DNA of 17,339 bases from an uncultured Neisseriaceae bacterium (GTDB lineage: Bacteria > Pseudomonadota > Gammaproteobacteria > Burkholderiales > UBA11063). Positions within the stretch are counted from its first letter, which is position 1, and each line of letters opens with the position of its first letter. Location of the stretch: positions 1-17,339 of the forward strand of contig CAITEL010000062.1 of NCBI GenBank assembly GCA_903891375.1, written 5' to 3'. Positions 7,854-15,917 of this stretch are shown here, in pieces. The position numbers and the translations under genes are program-made. Under the pieces are notes generated by a model, which ran no database searches, had not been told where the DNA came from, and saw only the letters and a list, made by a program, of their open reading frames with translations.

Positions 7854-8921
7854 ATGGCTATTGTACTATCTGTTGATGTAATGGGCGGTGATCATGGAAT
7901 AAATGTCACTGTTCCTGCATGCCTCAAATTTTTACATGAAAATGTAAATGTACATTTAATTCTAGTTGGCGATCGTGATGCCATTTACAAACAAATTGGC
8001 ACGAATCTATCTACGTATAGCGACAGAATTGAAGTAATACATACAACTCAAGTTGTAGAAATGGATGAAGTCCCACAAAGTGCAATGCGCAATAAAAAAG
8101 ATTCATCGATGAGAGTTGCCATAAACCAAATAAAAGAAGGTAAAGCTCATGCAATAGTTTCAGCTGGTAACACCGGCGCCTTGATGGCTATATCTCGTTA
8201 TGTTTTACGTACCATGGAAGGTATTGACCGTCCTGCTATTGCTAAAATTTTACCCACCATTACTGGTGAAGTATGTATGCTTGATCTTGGTGCAAACATC
8301 GAATGTTCACCAGAGCACTTACTCCAATTTGGTGTAATGGGTTCCCAATTAATGTCTGCTGTTACAAAAAAACATGCACCTAGTGTCGGAATTCTTAATA
8401 TCGGTACCGAAGAAATTAAAGGGCACGAGAATATAAAAAAAGCCTTTGAGCTTTTAAAAAATAGTGGACTAAATTTTTATGGTAACGTTGAAGGTGACGA
8501 CATCAACAAAGGCACTGTTGATGTTATTGTTTGCGACGGGTTTACTGGCAATGTGGCACTTAAAACCATTGAAGGTGTCGCAAAAATGATTGGGTTCTTG
8601 ATTAAAGAATCTTTCACTCGCAATATACTTTCTAAGATTATTGGCCTTATCGCTTTCCCCGTAATAAAACGTGTAAAATCTAAGCTAGACTCACGTAAAT
8701 ATAATGGCGCAATACTATTAGGCCTTAATGGACTAGTAATCAAAAGCCATGGTGGCGCTGATGATGTAGGTTTTTACTACGCCCTAGAGCAAGCCTATAG
8801 TGAAGTGAATGATGGCGTACTCCCTTTATTAGAAGAATATCTGCGTACTCACAAACATATCCTACAAAAAGAAGAGTCAAAAAAAGAATTACGTGAATTT
8901 AAAGATCTAAGTATGTTATAA
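7854..8921 (+). CDS. plsX: Phosphate acyltransferase PlsX
   Basis: Converts acyl-ACP and phosphate to acyl-phosphate, the acyl donor for PlsY in the first step of phospholipid synthesis; a peripheral membrane enzyme. It has 355 residues (E. coli 356). Typical sequence: start VLSVDVMGGDHG, then SAGNTGALMA, RPAIAKILPT, MLDLGANIECSPEHLLQFG, GNVEGDDI and VIVCDGFTGNVALKT. The start ATG places the VDxMGGD motif at the expected distance; the ribosome binding site is weak, so translation may be coupled to rpmF 29 nt upstream. The C-terminus is Lys/Glu-rich (KEESKKELREFKDL). Confidence 0.97.
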   Translation: MAIVLSVDVMGGDHGINVTVPACLKFLHENVNVHLILVGDRDAIYKQIGTNLSTYSDRIEVIHTTQVVEMDEVPQSAMRNKKDSSMRVAINQIKEGKAHAIVSAGNTGALMAISRYVLRTMEGIDRPAIAKILPTITGEVCMLDLGANIECSPEHLLQFGVMGSQLMSAVTKKHAPSVGILNIGTEEIKGHENIKKAFELLKNSGLNFYGNVEGDDINKGTVDVIVCDGFTGNVALKTIEGVAKMIGFLIKESFTRNILSKIIGLIAFPVIKRVKSKLDSRKYNGAILLGLNGLVIKSHGGADDVGFYYALEQAYSEVNDGVLPLLEEYLRTHKHILQKEESKKELREFKDLSML

Positions 8922-8986
8922 TATACAATAAATACTCGAACAAATTCAAAACTTAAACGTACAGAGTACGGGAACACAAATAAAAA

Positions 8987-9949
8987 ATGACTAATTTTTC
9001 AAAAATAATTGCAACTGGTAGTTACCTACCAGAAAAAATCCTCTCTAACCAAGATTTAGAAAAACTGGTGGACACTTCTGATGAGTGGATTATTAGCCGT
9101 AGTGGCATAAAACAACGGCATATAATTGGCGAAAATGAATCTCCTTCGGATATGGCGTACAATGCGGCCATAGATGCAATAACTAGCAACAACATTGACA
9201 AGTCATCTATTGATATGATTATCGTTGCAACATTTACCTCTGATGCGGTATTTCCATCAAATGCATGTTTATTACAACAAAGACTCGGCATTGGTAGTAT
9301 ACCCGCCTTTGATTTGAATGCAGTATGTAGTGGGTTTTTGTATGCTATTGCCACTGCTGATGCTTACATCAAAACCAATATGGCAAAAACTATATTAATT
9401 GTTGGTGCAGATGCTGTATCGCATTATATCGATTATACTGATAGAAATACCTGTGTACTTTTTGGTGACGGGGCAGGGGCTGTAATCTTACAGCACAGTA
9501 ATGAACCTGGAATATACGGTTCTGAGCTACACGCAGACGGTAATGGCGAAGAAGCTCTTCATGTTAAAGGTCAATTAAAACAAGGTAAAATCGTAGGTCA
9601 CCCTTTTGTATATATGGATGGCAAACCCGTGTTTAAAGCCGCAGTTAAAAGCTTATCTCACATTGCAACAAGCATACTAAAAAAAACAAATCACACAAAA
9701 GAACAAATAGATTGGCTAATACCACACCAAGCTAATATACGGATAATTGAAGCTACTGCTAACCATTTGTCATTACCGATGGATAAAGTTATCGTAACTG
9801 TAGACAAACACGGCAATACTGCCGCTGCCTCTGTACCTCTCGCCCTCGATACCGCCATTAAATCTGGCAAAATTAAACGAGGTGACTTGTTATTACTTGA
9901 AGGCTTTGGAGCTGGGTTTACTTGGGGTGCTAGCTTAATTAGATATTAA
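8987..9949 (+). CDS. fabH: 3-oxoacyl-ACP synthase III (FabH)
   Basis: Starts fatty-acid synthesis by condensing acetyl-CoA with malonyl-ACP. It has 320 residues with a thiolase fold. The catalytic triad is visible: C114 in NAVCSGF, H247 in IPHQANIR and N277 in KHGNTAAAS; the conserved start (ATGSYLPEK, then DTSDEWIISRSGI) is present. It is 65 nt after plsX; this gap contains a small inverted repeat CGTAC-AGA-GTACG (8958-8970) and no strong ribosome binding site. In relatives fabD, fabG, acpP and fabF usually follow; here the next gene is a convergent exporter whose stop lies inside fabH (15-nt overlap), so the rest of the fatty-acid cluster must be elsewhere. Confidence 0.97.
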   Translation: MTNFSKIIATGSYLPEKILSNQDLEKLVDTSDEWIISRSGIKQRHIIGENESPSDMAYNAAIDAITSNNIDKSSIDMIIVATFTSDAVFPSNACLLQQRLGIGSIPAFDLNAVCSGFLYAIATADAYIKTNMAKTILIVGADAVSHYIDYTDRNTCVLFGDGAGAVILQHSNEPGIYGSELHADGNGEEALHVKGQLKQGKIVGHPFVYMDGKPVFKAAVKSLSHIATSILKKTNHTKEQIDWLIPHQANIRIIEATANHLSLPMDKVIVTVDKHGNTAAASVPLALDTAIKSGKIKRGDLLLLEGFGAGFTWGASLIRY

Positions 9950-11329
9950 CTTTGATTTATTATCCAGCTGAAAAGCGTTTATAAGCGCAATTAACCCAAG
10001 AACTCCCATAACATAGAATGTATAATGAAAAACCCTAGTGCCATCAACACTAAATAAATTAAGTTGTAATATACTTGCAAATGAAGTTAAACAAAACGAC
10101 GTTATCCCAATACCAATACTTGCTGAGAATTGGCGAAACGTCATATCTAATGATGTAGCCACTGAAAACTTATCTTTCGGGGTATCCACATAATTTAGAG
10201 CCCCAGTAGAAGAACCACATAAAATCATAGCGCCACCAAAAATCAACTCAATCACAACAATATAGATTAATGAACTGTTGTTAACAAAACTGCCCATTAA
10301 AAAAACACATAATGTAAATAAGGATAACGCTGTTACTAACATTTTACGAAAACCAAATTTATTTATGAATGTGGGTGCTAATCCACGGAAAATTAACTGC
10401 GCAATTGCAATGGGTAAAATTAAAAAACCTGATTGTGAAGCCGAATAATGAAAATCCTCCTGAAACATTAATGGCAATAAAAAAGATACACTTGCCGTTA
10501 TGGCAAATAAACTCATATTAATTTTAAACCCAATATTGAATGATTTTATTTTAAAAATAGATAAATCAAATATAGAATTTGGATGAATAATACAATAAAG
10601 AATTAACACCGTAGCCAAAATTACACCCACAACCCCAGATAAAAACACTAGTGATTTAGAAACTAACTCATAATGATTTAACATTTCAACAAAAAATGAT
10701 ATAAGTACCAATGAAGACGCAACAATAATAAAGCCAATCAAATCAAATGATTTAGCTACAAGCTTAATTTGTTCAATATATTTATTACCAACATATAAAG
10801 CTAGTATACCAACAGGAACATTAATTAGAAAAATCCACTGCCAACTTAAATATTCAGTAATAATTCCACCTAAAAACGGCCCTAACACATACCCCAGCAT
10901 AGCAGGAGTAAAAATCATACCTTGAGCTTTAACTAATTCTTTAGGGGGAAATATCCGTAATACAATGATTCTTGACACTGGATTCATAAACGCCCCACCA
11001 ACTCCCTGCAAGAATCTAAAGAATGTTAATTGTATTACATTATGCGATAATGCACAGAGGATAGAAGAAATGGTAAATAAAAACACCGATGAGAGAAAAA
11101 CAATTTTAGTACCAAATTTATCGGTACACCAGCCACTAATGGGAATAAAAATTGCTAGACTTAGAAAATAACTAGCAACCGAAAATTTTAACAGTATCGG
11201 GCTTATCATAAACTCTTTGGCAATTGTTGGTACTGCCGTATTTATTATGCTAATATCCAAAAATTCCATAAATATAACCATGGCTACAAGAAGTGGAATA
11301 ATCCTACGGATTTTATTTTGATCAATCAT
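9935..11329 (-). CDS. MFS drug exporter, DHA2 (14-TM, EmrB/MdtD-like) family
   Basis: Inner-membrane proton antiporter expected to export drugs or other small molecules. It has 464 residues from the ATG at 11329. The N-terminal helix carries MEFLDISIINTAVPTIA, the typical DHA2 opening; motif A is GWCTDKFGTK in loop 2-3; antiporter motif C is GYVLGPFLGG in helix 5; WQWIFLINVPVG follows. Length and about 14 hydrophobic segments fit DHA2 rather than 12-TM DHA1. The frame extends four codons upstream to a TTG with no ribosome binding site; the ATG is chosen but is also without a clear one. No EmrA-type membrane-fusion gene or regulator gene adjoins it. The last 15 nt overlap the fabH 3' end in tail-to-tail orientation. 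Substrate unknown. Confidence 0.9.
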   Translation of the reverse strand: MIDQNKIRRIIPLLVAMVIFMEFLDISIINTAVPTIAKEFMISPILLKFSVASYFLSLAIFIPISGWCTDKFGTKIVFLSSVFLFTISSILCALSHNVIQLTFFRFLQGVGGAFMNPVSRIIVLRIFPPKELVKAQGMIFTPAMLGYVLGPFLGGIITEYLSWQWIFLINVPVGILALYVGNKYIEQIKLVAKSFDLIGFIIVASSLVLISFFVEMLNHYELVSKSLVFLSGVVGVILATVLILYCIIHPNSIFDLSIFKIKSFNIGFKINMSLFAITASVSFLLPLMFQEDFHYSASQSGFLILPIAIAQLIFRGLAPTFINKFGFRKMLVTALSLFTLCVFLMGSFVNNSSLIYIVVIELIFGGAMILCGSSTGALNYVDTPKDKFSVATSLDMTFRQFSASIGIGITSFCLTSFASILQLNLFSVDGTRVFHYTFYVMGVLGLIALINAFQLDNKSKLISN

Positions 11330-11355
11330 TTGCACATACAACCATTTATAGTGAG

Positions 11356-11365
11356 TGAGTACTCA
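11356..11365. promoter_or_regulatory. Palindromic operator candidate before the MFS exporter
   Basis: Perfect 10-bp palindrome TGAGTACTCA immediately downstream of the exporter's -10 (11366-11371), between promoter and start codon. A neighbouring GTGAG (11351-11355) extends it into a partial direct repeat. A dyad in this place is typical of TetR- or MarR-type repressors of efflux genes; no such regulator gene is in the window. Confidence 0.4.
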
Positions 11366-11396
11366 ATTATAACATATGTGCCTATTTCGGTGTCAT
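11366..11396 (-). promoter_or_regulatory. Promoter of the MFS exporter gene
   Basis: On the minus strand: ATGACA (plus-strand 11391-11396), 19-nt spacer, perfect TATAAT (11366-11371). It lies 36 nt before the chosen ATG. The -35 overlaps the ispG stop codon, so the exporter probably has its own promoter as well as possible read-through from ispG. Confidence 0.45.
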
Positions 11397-12616
11397 ATTT
11401 TGATTGAATAATTTTGTTTTACGTAATTTGCTACAATTTGTTGAAATTCCTCTGCAATTTTATCCCCTTTTAATGTAACAAACTTTTGTCCATCAACAAA
11501 AACTGGAGCAACAGGAGATTCGTCTTTACCTGGGAGACTAATACCTATATTGGCTAATTTTGATTCACCAGGGCCATTAACCACACAACCCATAACTGCT
11601 ATTTTCATTGTTTCCACACCAGGGTGAAATTCACGCCAAATTGGCATTTGCTCTGTTAAGTAATTTTGAATTTTAACTGCTAAATGTTGAAAATAATCAC
11701 TAGAGGTTCTGCCACACCCTGGGCACGCTGTTACCACAGGGCTAAATGAACGTAAATCCATTGATTGCAATATTTGTTGTGCTACAATCACTTCTTGAGT
11801 ACGACTCTCGCCTGGCTTTGGTGTCAGCGATACCCTAATTGTGTCCCCAATACCTTGTTGTAATAAATTAGAAATACCTGCAGTCGAGGACACGATTCCC
11901 TTAACTCCCATACCTGCTTCAGTTAAACCCAAATGCAGCGGGAAGTCACACTTACTAGCTAAATCAGTATACACTAATAATAAATCTTTTACTTTACTTA
12001 CTTTACATGAAATAACTATTTTATCAGCCGATAAACCATACTCCATAGCTTTTTCTGCACTTTGCAACGATGAACTCACCAACGCCTGACGCATTACTTG
12101 ATCTAATTCTAACGGAGTTGTTTGTTTTGCATTAGCATCTAGCATCTGAGCTAATAACTCTTGATCTAATGAACCCCAATTTACACCAATACGCACTGCT
12201 TTATTATGTTCAATTGCCTGATGTATCATATAAGAAAATTGATCATCACGTTTAGCACCTTTACCTACATTTCCTGGATTAATGCGATATTTGTCTAAAT
12301 ATATCGCACATTCTGGTGCCTCAGCTAAAATTTTATGCCCATTAAAATGAAAATCACCCACTAATGGTGTGTTAATCCCCATATCTTTTAAACGTAATTT
12401 TATTTCTTTAACTTTACTTCCAGCTGTAATTGTATTTACTGTTATACGTACAATTTCAGACCCCGCATTGGATAACTCTGCCACTTGTTTAACTGTGGCT
12501 TCTACGTCTTCGGTATCTGTATTAGTCATTGATTGAACCACAATTGGGTAATCACTTCCCATATTAATATTGCCAATTTTTACATTAACCGTTTTTCTTC
12601 TGATAATTTCTGACAT
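11393..12616 (-). CDS. ispG: 4-hydroxy-3-methylbut-2-en-1-yl diphosphate synthase (IspG/GcpE)
   Basis: Iron-sulfur enzyme of the MEP isoprenoid pathway; it reduces MEcPP to HMBPP, upstream of IspH. It has 407 residues, longer than the 372 of E. coli and like the forms seen in betaproteobacteria. The [4Fe-4S] ligands are C298 and C301 (CPGCGR) and C344 ([10 protein letters not shown]), with E351 as the fourth. The TIM-barrel half starts [16 protein letters not shown]. Start ATG has GGAG 11 nt upstream (plus-strand 12628-12631). It follows rlmN by only 23 nt and is probably co-transcribed with ndk and rlmN. In many betaproteobacteria a PilF/PilW-type lipoprotein gene, sometimes with rodZ, lies between rlmN and ispG; both are absent here. 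Confidence 0.97.
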   Translation of the reverse strand: MSEIIRRKTVNVKIGNINMGSDYPIVVQSMTNTDTEDVEATVKQVAELSNAGSEIVRITVNTITAGSKVKEIKLRLKDMGINTPLVGDFHFNGHKILAEAPECAIYLDKYRINPGNVGKGAKRDDQFSYMIHQAIEHNKAVRIGVNWGSLDQELLAQMLDANAKQTTPLELDQVMRQALVSSSLQSAEKAMEYGLSADKIVISCKVSKVKDLLLVYTDLASKCDFPLHLGLTEAGMGVKGIVSSTAGISNLLQQGIGDTIRVSLTPKPGESRTQEVIVAQQILQSMDLRSFSPVVTACPGCGRTSSDYFQHLAVKIQNYLTEQMPIWREFHPGVETMKIAVMGCVVNGPGESKLANIGISLPGKDESPVAPVFVDGQKFVTLKGDKIAEEFQQIVANYVKQNYSIKI

Positions 12617-12639
12617 TTCTATATAATCTCCAAATCAAA

Positions 12640-13728
12640 TCAATTAACTAAATGAATTACGCCCCATTTTTCTTGGCGTTTAGTCTTATCCATAACCCGA
12701 CCAACCAATTGACCACAAGCAGCATCAATATCTTCTCCACGAGTTTTACGTATAGTTGTAATCAAACCACCATTTTGTAATATTTTTTGAAATTTCATAA
12801 TTTGATTACGTGAAGAACTCTCAAACCCAGAATTAGGAAAAGGGTTAAATGGAATTAAATTGAATTTACATTCTATCCCACGTACTAATTTAATCAATTC
12901 TTCCGCATAAATTAAATCATCGTTAACCCCCTTTAACATTACATACTCAAATGTAACATAGTCTTTTGGAGAATTGGCTAAGTATCTTTTACATGCAGAC
13001 AATAGCTCCTCAATAGGGTACTTTTTATTTAATGGGATAATTTTATCTCGCACTTCGTTATTTGAGGCATGTAAACTAACCGCTAATGCAACAGGACAAT
13101 CTCTACCTAATTTATCTAATGCTGGAACTATACCGCTTGTTGATAACGTCAACTTCTTTTTTGACAAGTTATACGCATTGTCATCAAGCATTATTTGCAT
13201 CGCTTTAATTACATTCTCATAATTGGCTAAAGGCTCCCCCATCCCCATCATTACAACATTAGTAATGAGTTTCTCACCCTTTGGATCTTTACCTAAGCGT
13301 TTATTTGCCCACCACAACTGCCCAACAATCTCACCTGCGGTTAGATTACGATTAAACCCTTGGCGTGCAGTAGAACAGAACTGACATTCTAACGCACAAC
13401 CAACTTGAGAAGAAATACATAAAGTCCCCCGCTCCCCATCAGGAATAAAAACAGTTTCAATTTTGTTCCCATTACCAACAGCCAAAGCCCATTTATATAC
13501 TCCATCACTTGCTATTTTTTCTGTAACTAACTCTGGAACGGATATTTCAGCTAGTTCTTGTAATTTACTCCGTAAGGATTTAGCGATATCTGTCATCTCT
13601 TCAAAAGTTGAAACCCCATAAACATGCATCCAACGAAATACTTGTTTGGCACGGAACTTCTTTTCACCAATACTCTCAAAGTATTCCCCTAGTTGTTCGA
13701 GAGTATAATTTAGCAAATTAATTTTCAT
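12640..13728 (-). CDS. rlmN: Dual-specificity RNA methyltransferase RlmN
   Basis: Radical SAM enzyme that methylates C2 of A2503 in 23S rRNA and A37 of some tRNAs. It has 362 residues. The radical-SAM cluster motif C-x3-C-x2-C is C111/C115/C118 (CALECQFC), C338 in DAACGQL is the methyl-carrying cysteine, and MMGMGEPLANYENV, LSTSGIVP and VSLHASNNEVRDKIIPLNKKY are family hallmarks. Start ATG is 6 nt after the ndk stop with no Shine-Dalgarno of its own, suggesting coupling to ndk translation. Confidence 0.97.
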   Translation of the reverse strand: MKINLLNYTLEQLGEYFESIGEKKFRAKQVFRWMHVYGVSTFEEMTDIAKSLRSKLQELAEISVPELVTEKIASDGVYKWALAVGNGNKIETVFIPDGERGTLCISSQVGCALECQFCSTARQGFNRNLTAGEIVGQLWWANKRLGKDPKGEKLITNVVMMGMGEPLANYENVIKAMQIMLDDNAYNLSKKKLTLSTSGIVPALDKLGRDCPVALAVSLHASNNEVRDKIIPLNKKYPIEELLSACKRYLANSPKDYVTFEYVMLKGVNDDLIYAEELIKLVRGIECKFNLIPFNPFPNSGFESSSRNQIMKFQKILQNGGLITTIRKTRGEDIDAACGQLVGRVMDKTKRQEKWGVIHLVN

Positions 13729-13734
13729 TTGTTT

Positions 13735-14166
13735 TTATCTGATACGTGGGCAAAGTTCGGTTTTAGCAAAAAAGTATGCAATTTCTATTGTTGCATTTTC
13801 TACACTATCAGAACCATGTACTGCATTTTCATCAATACTACTTGCAAAATCCGCACGGATTGTTCCAGCCATTGCACTCTTAGGATCAGTTGCACCCATT
13901 ATTTCACGATGTTTCTCAACTGCGTTTTCACCTTCAAGAACTTGAATCATAACTGGCCCAGAAATCATGAAATTTACCAAATCATTAAAAAATCCACGTT
14001 CTTTATGCACCGCATAAAAACCTTCTGCTTCGGTGCGAGTTAGTTGTTTCATCTTAGCTGCGATTATTTTTAATCCGCTAGTTTCAAAACGAGAATAAAT
14101 ACCACCAATAACATTTTTTGAAATAGCATCAGGTTTTAAAATAGATAGCGTTTGTTGAATTGACAT
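13735..14166 (-). CDS. ndk: Nucleoside diphosphate kinase
   Basis: Transfers the gamma-phosphate of ATP to NDPs and dNDPs through a phosphohistidine. It has 143 residues, the standard size. The catalytic H117 is in NAVHGSDS; the nucleotide-binding start is [16 protein letters not shown], and GTIRADFA is present. The open frame continues 33 codons upstream, but AGGAG (plus-strand 14177-14181) ten nt before ATG 14166 and family length fix the start. First gene of the probable ndk-rlmN-ispG unit, divergent from lapA. Confidence 0.97.
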   Translation of the reverse strand: MSIQQTLSILKPDAISKNVIGGIYSRFETSGLKIIAAKMKQLTRTEAEGFYAVHKERGFFNDLVNFMISGPVMIQVLEGENAVEKHREIMGATDPKSAMAGTIRADFASSIDENAVHGSDSVENATIEIAYFFAKTELCPRIR

Positions 14167-14222
14167 TATGAATATGCTCCTAAATAATAATTTTAATTTA
14201 AATTGTTGTAATTGAACCAGAT

Positions 14223-14252
14223 ATTTTACCATATTTGAGAGGATAAAGTCAC
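14223..14252 (-). promoter_or_regulatory. Promoter of ndk-rlmN-ispG
   Basis: On the minus strand: GTGACT (plus-strand 14247-14252), 18-nt spacer, TAAAAT with upstream TGG giving an extended -10 (14223-14231). It lies 57 nt before the ndk ATG. The ten bases ATGGTAAAAT are repeated exactly, in inverted orientation, at 14313-14322 in front of lapA. Confidence 0.5.
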
Positions 14253-14312
14253 TATACTCTTTCAAAATATATATACCATTAAAGAAAGATATACCACCAA
14301 AGGATGGGTTTT

Positions 14313-14322
14313 ATGGTAAAAT
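14313..14322 (+). promoter_or_regulatory. Extended -10 promoter of lapA-lapB
   Basis: ATGGTAAAAT contains TGG plus TAAAAT, an extended -10 identical to the ndk one on the opposite strand. There is no recognisable -35 at 17-18 nt. It lies 43 nt before the lapA ATG. The remaining sequence between the two promoters (14253-14312) is A/T-rich and holds nothing else that I can identify. Confidence 0.4.
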
Positions 14323-14365
14323 CTTGTAAAATTCGCATATACATTTATTATGAGGTGATGTGACC

Positions 14366-14638
14366 ATGAAATTTGTTAATATCTTACGCTGGATTCTTCG
14401 CATAGTTTTACTAGTGCTACTTATAATCTTAATTATTGATAATATGCAAACTACTACCTTTAACTTTCTAGGTATTTATCATGCAACATTACCCCTAATT
14501 ATACTGATTTTGTCTTTTCTAGCTTTAGGTATTGTAATCGGGTTTATTGTAGGTATCATACGCAACTTTGAATTAAAAGCCAAAATTAACATGCTAGAAA
14601 AAGAATTAAAAAATAAACAAACATCTTCACTGGTTTAA
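14366..14638 (+). CDS. lapA: LapA-family (DUF1049) inner-membrane protein
   Basis: LapA works with LapB at the inner membrane in LPS assembly. It has 90 residues from ATG 14366. Two hydrophobic helices (about 8-25 and 41-65) are separated by a short loop with the family-typical NMQTTTFNFLGIYHATLPL, and the C-terminus is a charged helix (ELKAKINMLEKELKNK) likely to form a coiled coil. The frame also has a GTG six nt upstream, but GAGGTGA (14352-14358) is best spaced for the ATG. lapB follows 30 nt later. In many betaproteobacteria ihfB precedes lapA; here ndk lies upstream in the opposite direction. Confidence 0.88.
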   Translation: MKFVNILRWILRIVLLVLLIILIIDNMQTTTFNFLGIYHATLPLIILILSFLALGIVIGFIVGIIRNFELKAKINMLEKELKNKQTSSLV

Positions 14639-14668
14639 ATTAATTGTATACTGTTTAAGGATTAGGAA

Positions 14669-15841
14669 TTGAATATAATCGTATTATGGTTACTTGTAAC
14701 GCCTCTGTTTTTTGCCCTAGGTTGGATTGCTGGCCGTATTGACATGAAGACCGTTATTCGTCAAGCCAAACAACTACCTAAAAGACTATATGATGGCATT
14801 GATGCTCTCATTGACAACCGCAGCGGTATAGCAGCTGAGAATATTCGAGACATAATAACTCAAGAACCACAATTAACCGAACTGCATCTGAGTTTAGGAA
14901 AACTTTATCGTAATCGTGGTGAAAATGATATTGCCATAAAATCACACACTAAATTATTAAACTCACAATTTTTATTAAGCACCGACGCAAAAGATAAAGT
15001 ACGCCTCGAATTAGCTAAAGATTACCAACAAGCAGGTTTAGTAGATAGAGCTGAAGGATTGCTCCTAAAACTTATTGATAGTGAACTATACTCACATAAA
15101 GCCCAAGAGCAATTGCTTAATATATACCAGCAAGATAAAAACTGGAAAGATGCTATTGTCACCGCAAAAAAGCTCGCTTCCTCTGATTATAGCTTTCATA
15201 CCGAAGTGGCACAGTTTAACTGTGAGCTTGCGCAAGAAACATTGATAAAATCAGATCATGTGCTCGCAACAGAATATATTCACAAAGCTCTTGAGATTAA
15301 CCGCAAATGTGTTCGTGCTAATATCCTACTCGGTGAACTATATTATAATCAAGAAGATTATGCCCAAGCACTGAGTACTTGGCAATCAATCGAAAAACAA
15401 AATTTTTTGTATATTCCTATGGTAATTGAAAAAATCTTCGAATCATACATAAAACTTAATAGATTAAAAGAAGGTTTAACCTTACTGCGTGGGTATATAA
15501 CCCTGTATCCTCAACTTAATTTATGTGACGTAATGTATCAAAAATTAATAAATTACGAATCGCCTACCGATATTTTAGAATACTTGCGCATTACAATGAA
15601 AAATCACCCCAATGCAAAAGCAGCCTCAAAGATAATTGACATTCATTTAAATAACATGAATCATAATTTATCTACAGATACTAAGCCAGATGCTGAAATC
15701 ATAAAAAACATACTGCGCAACTATAATGACAAATTAGCACGCTTTCGTTGTGGTAGATGCAACTTCAAAGCACAAACTTTTTTTTGGCAATGTCCTGCAT
15801 GTTATGAATGGGAAAGTATCAGCCCAATTAGTTACGAGTAA
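14669..15841 (+). CDS. lapB: Lipopolysaccharide assembly protein LapB (YciM)
   Basis: Inner-membrane anchored TPR protein that, in E. coli, directs LpxC to FtsH and so adjusts LPS synthesis to phospholipid synthesis. It has 390 residues (E. coli 389). An N-terminal membrane helix (about 2-22) is followed by a series of TPR-like helix pairs (for example LHLSLGKLYRNRGENDIAI and ANILLGELYYNQEDYAQAL) and a C-terminal rubredoxin-like metal site with C361/C364 and C375/C378 (RCGRC, QCPAC). The start is TTG at 14669: AAGGA (14657-14661) is spaced seven nt before it, and it gives a correctly placed membrane helix. An eight-T run lies between the two cysteine pairs (15778-15785). The lapA-lapB pairing supports both calls. 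Confidence 0.95.
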   Translation: MNIIVLWLLVTPLFFALGWIAGRIDMKTVIRQAKQLPKRLYDGIDALIDNRSGIAAENIRDIITQEPQLTELHLSLGKLYRNRGENDIAIKSHTKLLNSQFLLSTDAKDKVRLELAKDYQQAGLVDRAEGLLLKLIDSELYSHKAQEQLLNIYQQDKNWKDAIVTAKKLASSDYSFHTEVAQFNCELAQETLIKSDHVLATEYIHKALEINRKCVRANILLGELYYNQEDYAQALSTWQSIEKQNFLYIPMVIEKIFESYIKLNRLKEGLTLLRGYITLYPQLNLCDVMYQKLINYESPTDILEYLRITMKNHPNAKAASKIIDIHLNNMNHNLSTDTKPDAEIIKNILRNYNDKLARFRCGRCNFKAQTFFWQCPACYEWESISPISYE

Positions 15842-15851
15842 AATCTTGCAG

Positions 15852-15881
15852 TTGACTTTGTATGAGTTTTTACAGTAGAAT
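15852..15881 (+). promoter_or_regulatory. Sigma-70 type promoter of the outer-membrane protein gene
   Basis: TTGACT (15852-15857), 18-nt spacer, TAGAAT (15876-15881). It lies 36 nt before ATG 15918 and is one of the best promoter matches in the window. It begins just after the lapB stop, so the gene is independent of lapAB. Confidence 0.65.
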
Positions 15882-15917
15882 AAATACACAATACTTTAAC
15901 TTTTGGAGATAGATAAA

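Noticed and set aside
8958..8970. Operator or hairpin between plsX and fabH
   Set aside because: Five base pairs with a 3-nt loop is too little to support a call without comparison.
11391..11403. Third copy of the palindromic repeat (13-nt match to its left arm)
   Set aside because: Only 13 AT-rich bases match, they include the ispG stop codon, and none of the rest of the repeat follows. Chance is a sufficient explanation.
14167..14265. 33-residue N-terminal extension of Ndk
   Set aside because: Ndk is normally 143 residues, and AGGAG precedes the inner ATG. The extra residues correspond to promoter and leader DNA.
15778..15785. Frameshift hotspot in lapB (eight T)
   Set aside because: T8 is common in AT-rich coding DNA, and the frame is intact through both cysteine pairs. 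It is not distinctive enough to report as a finding.
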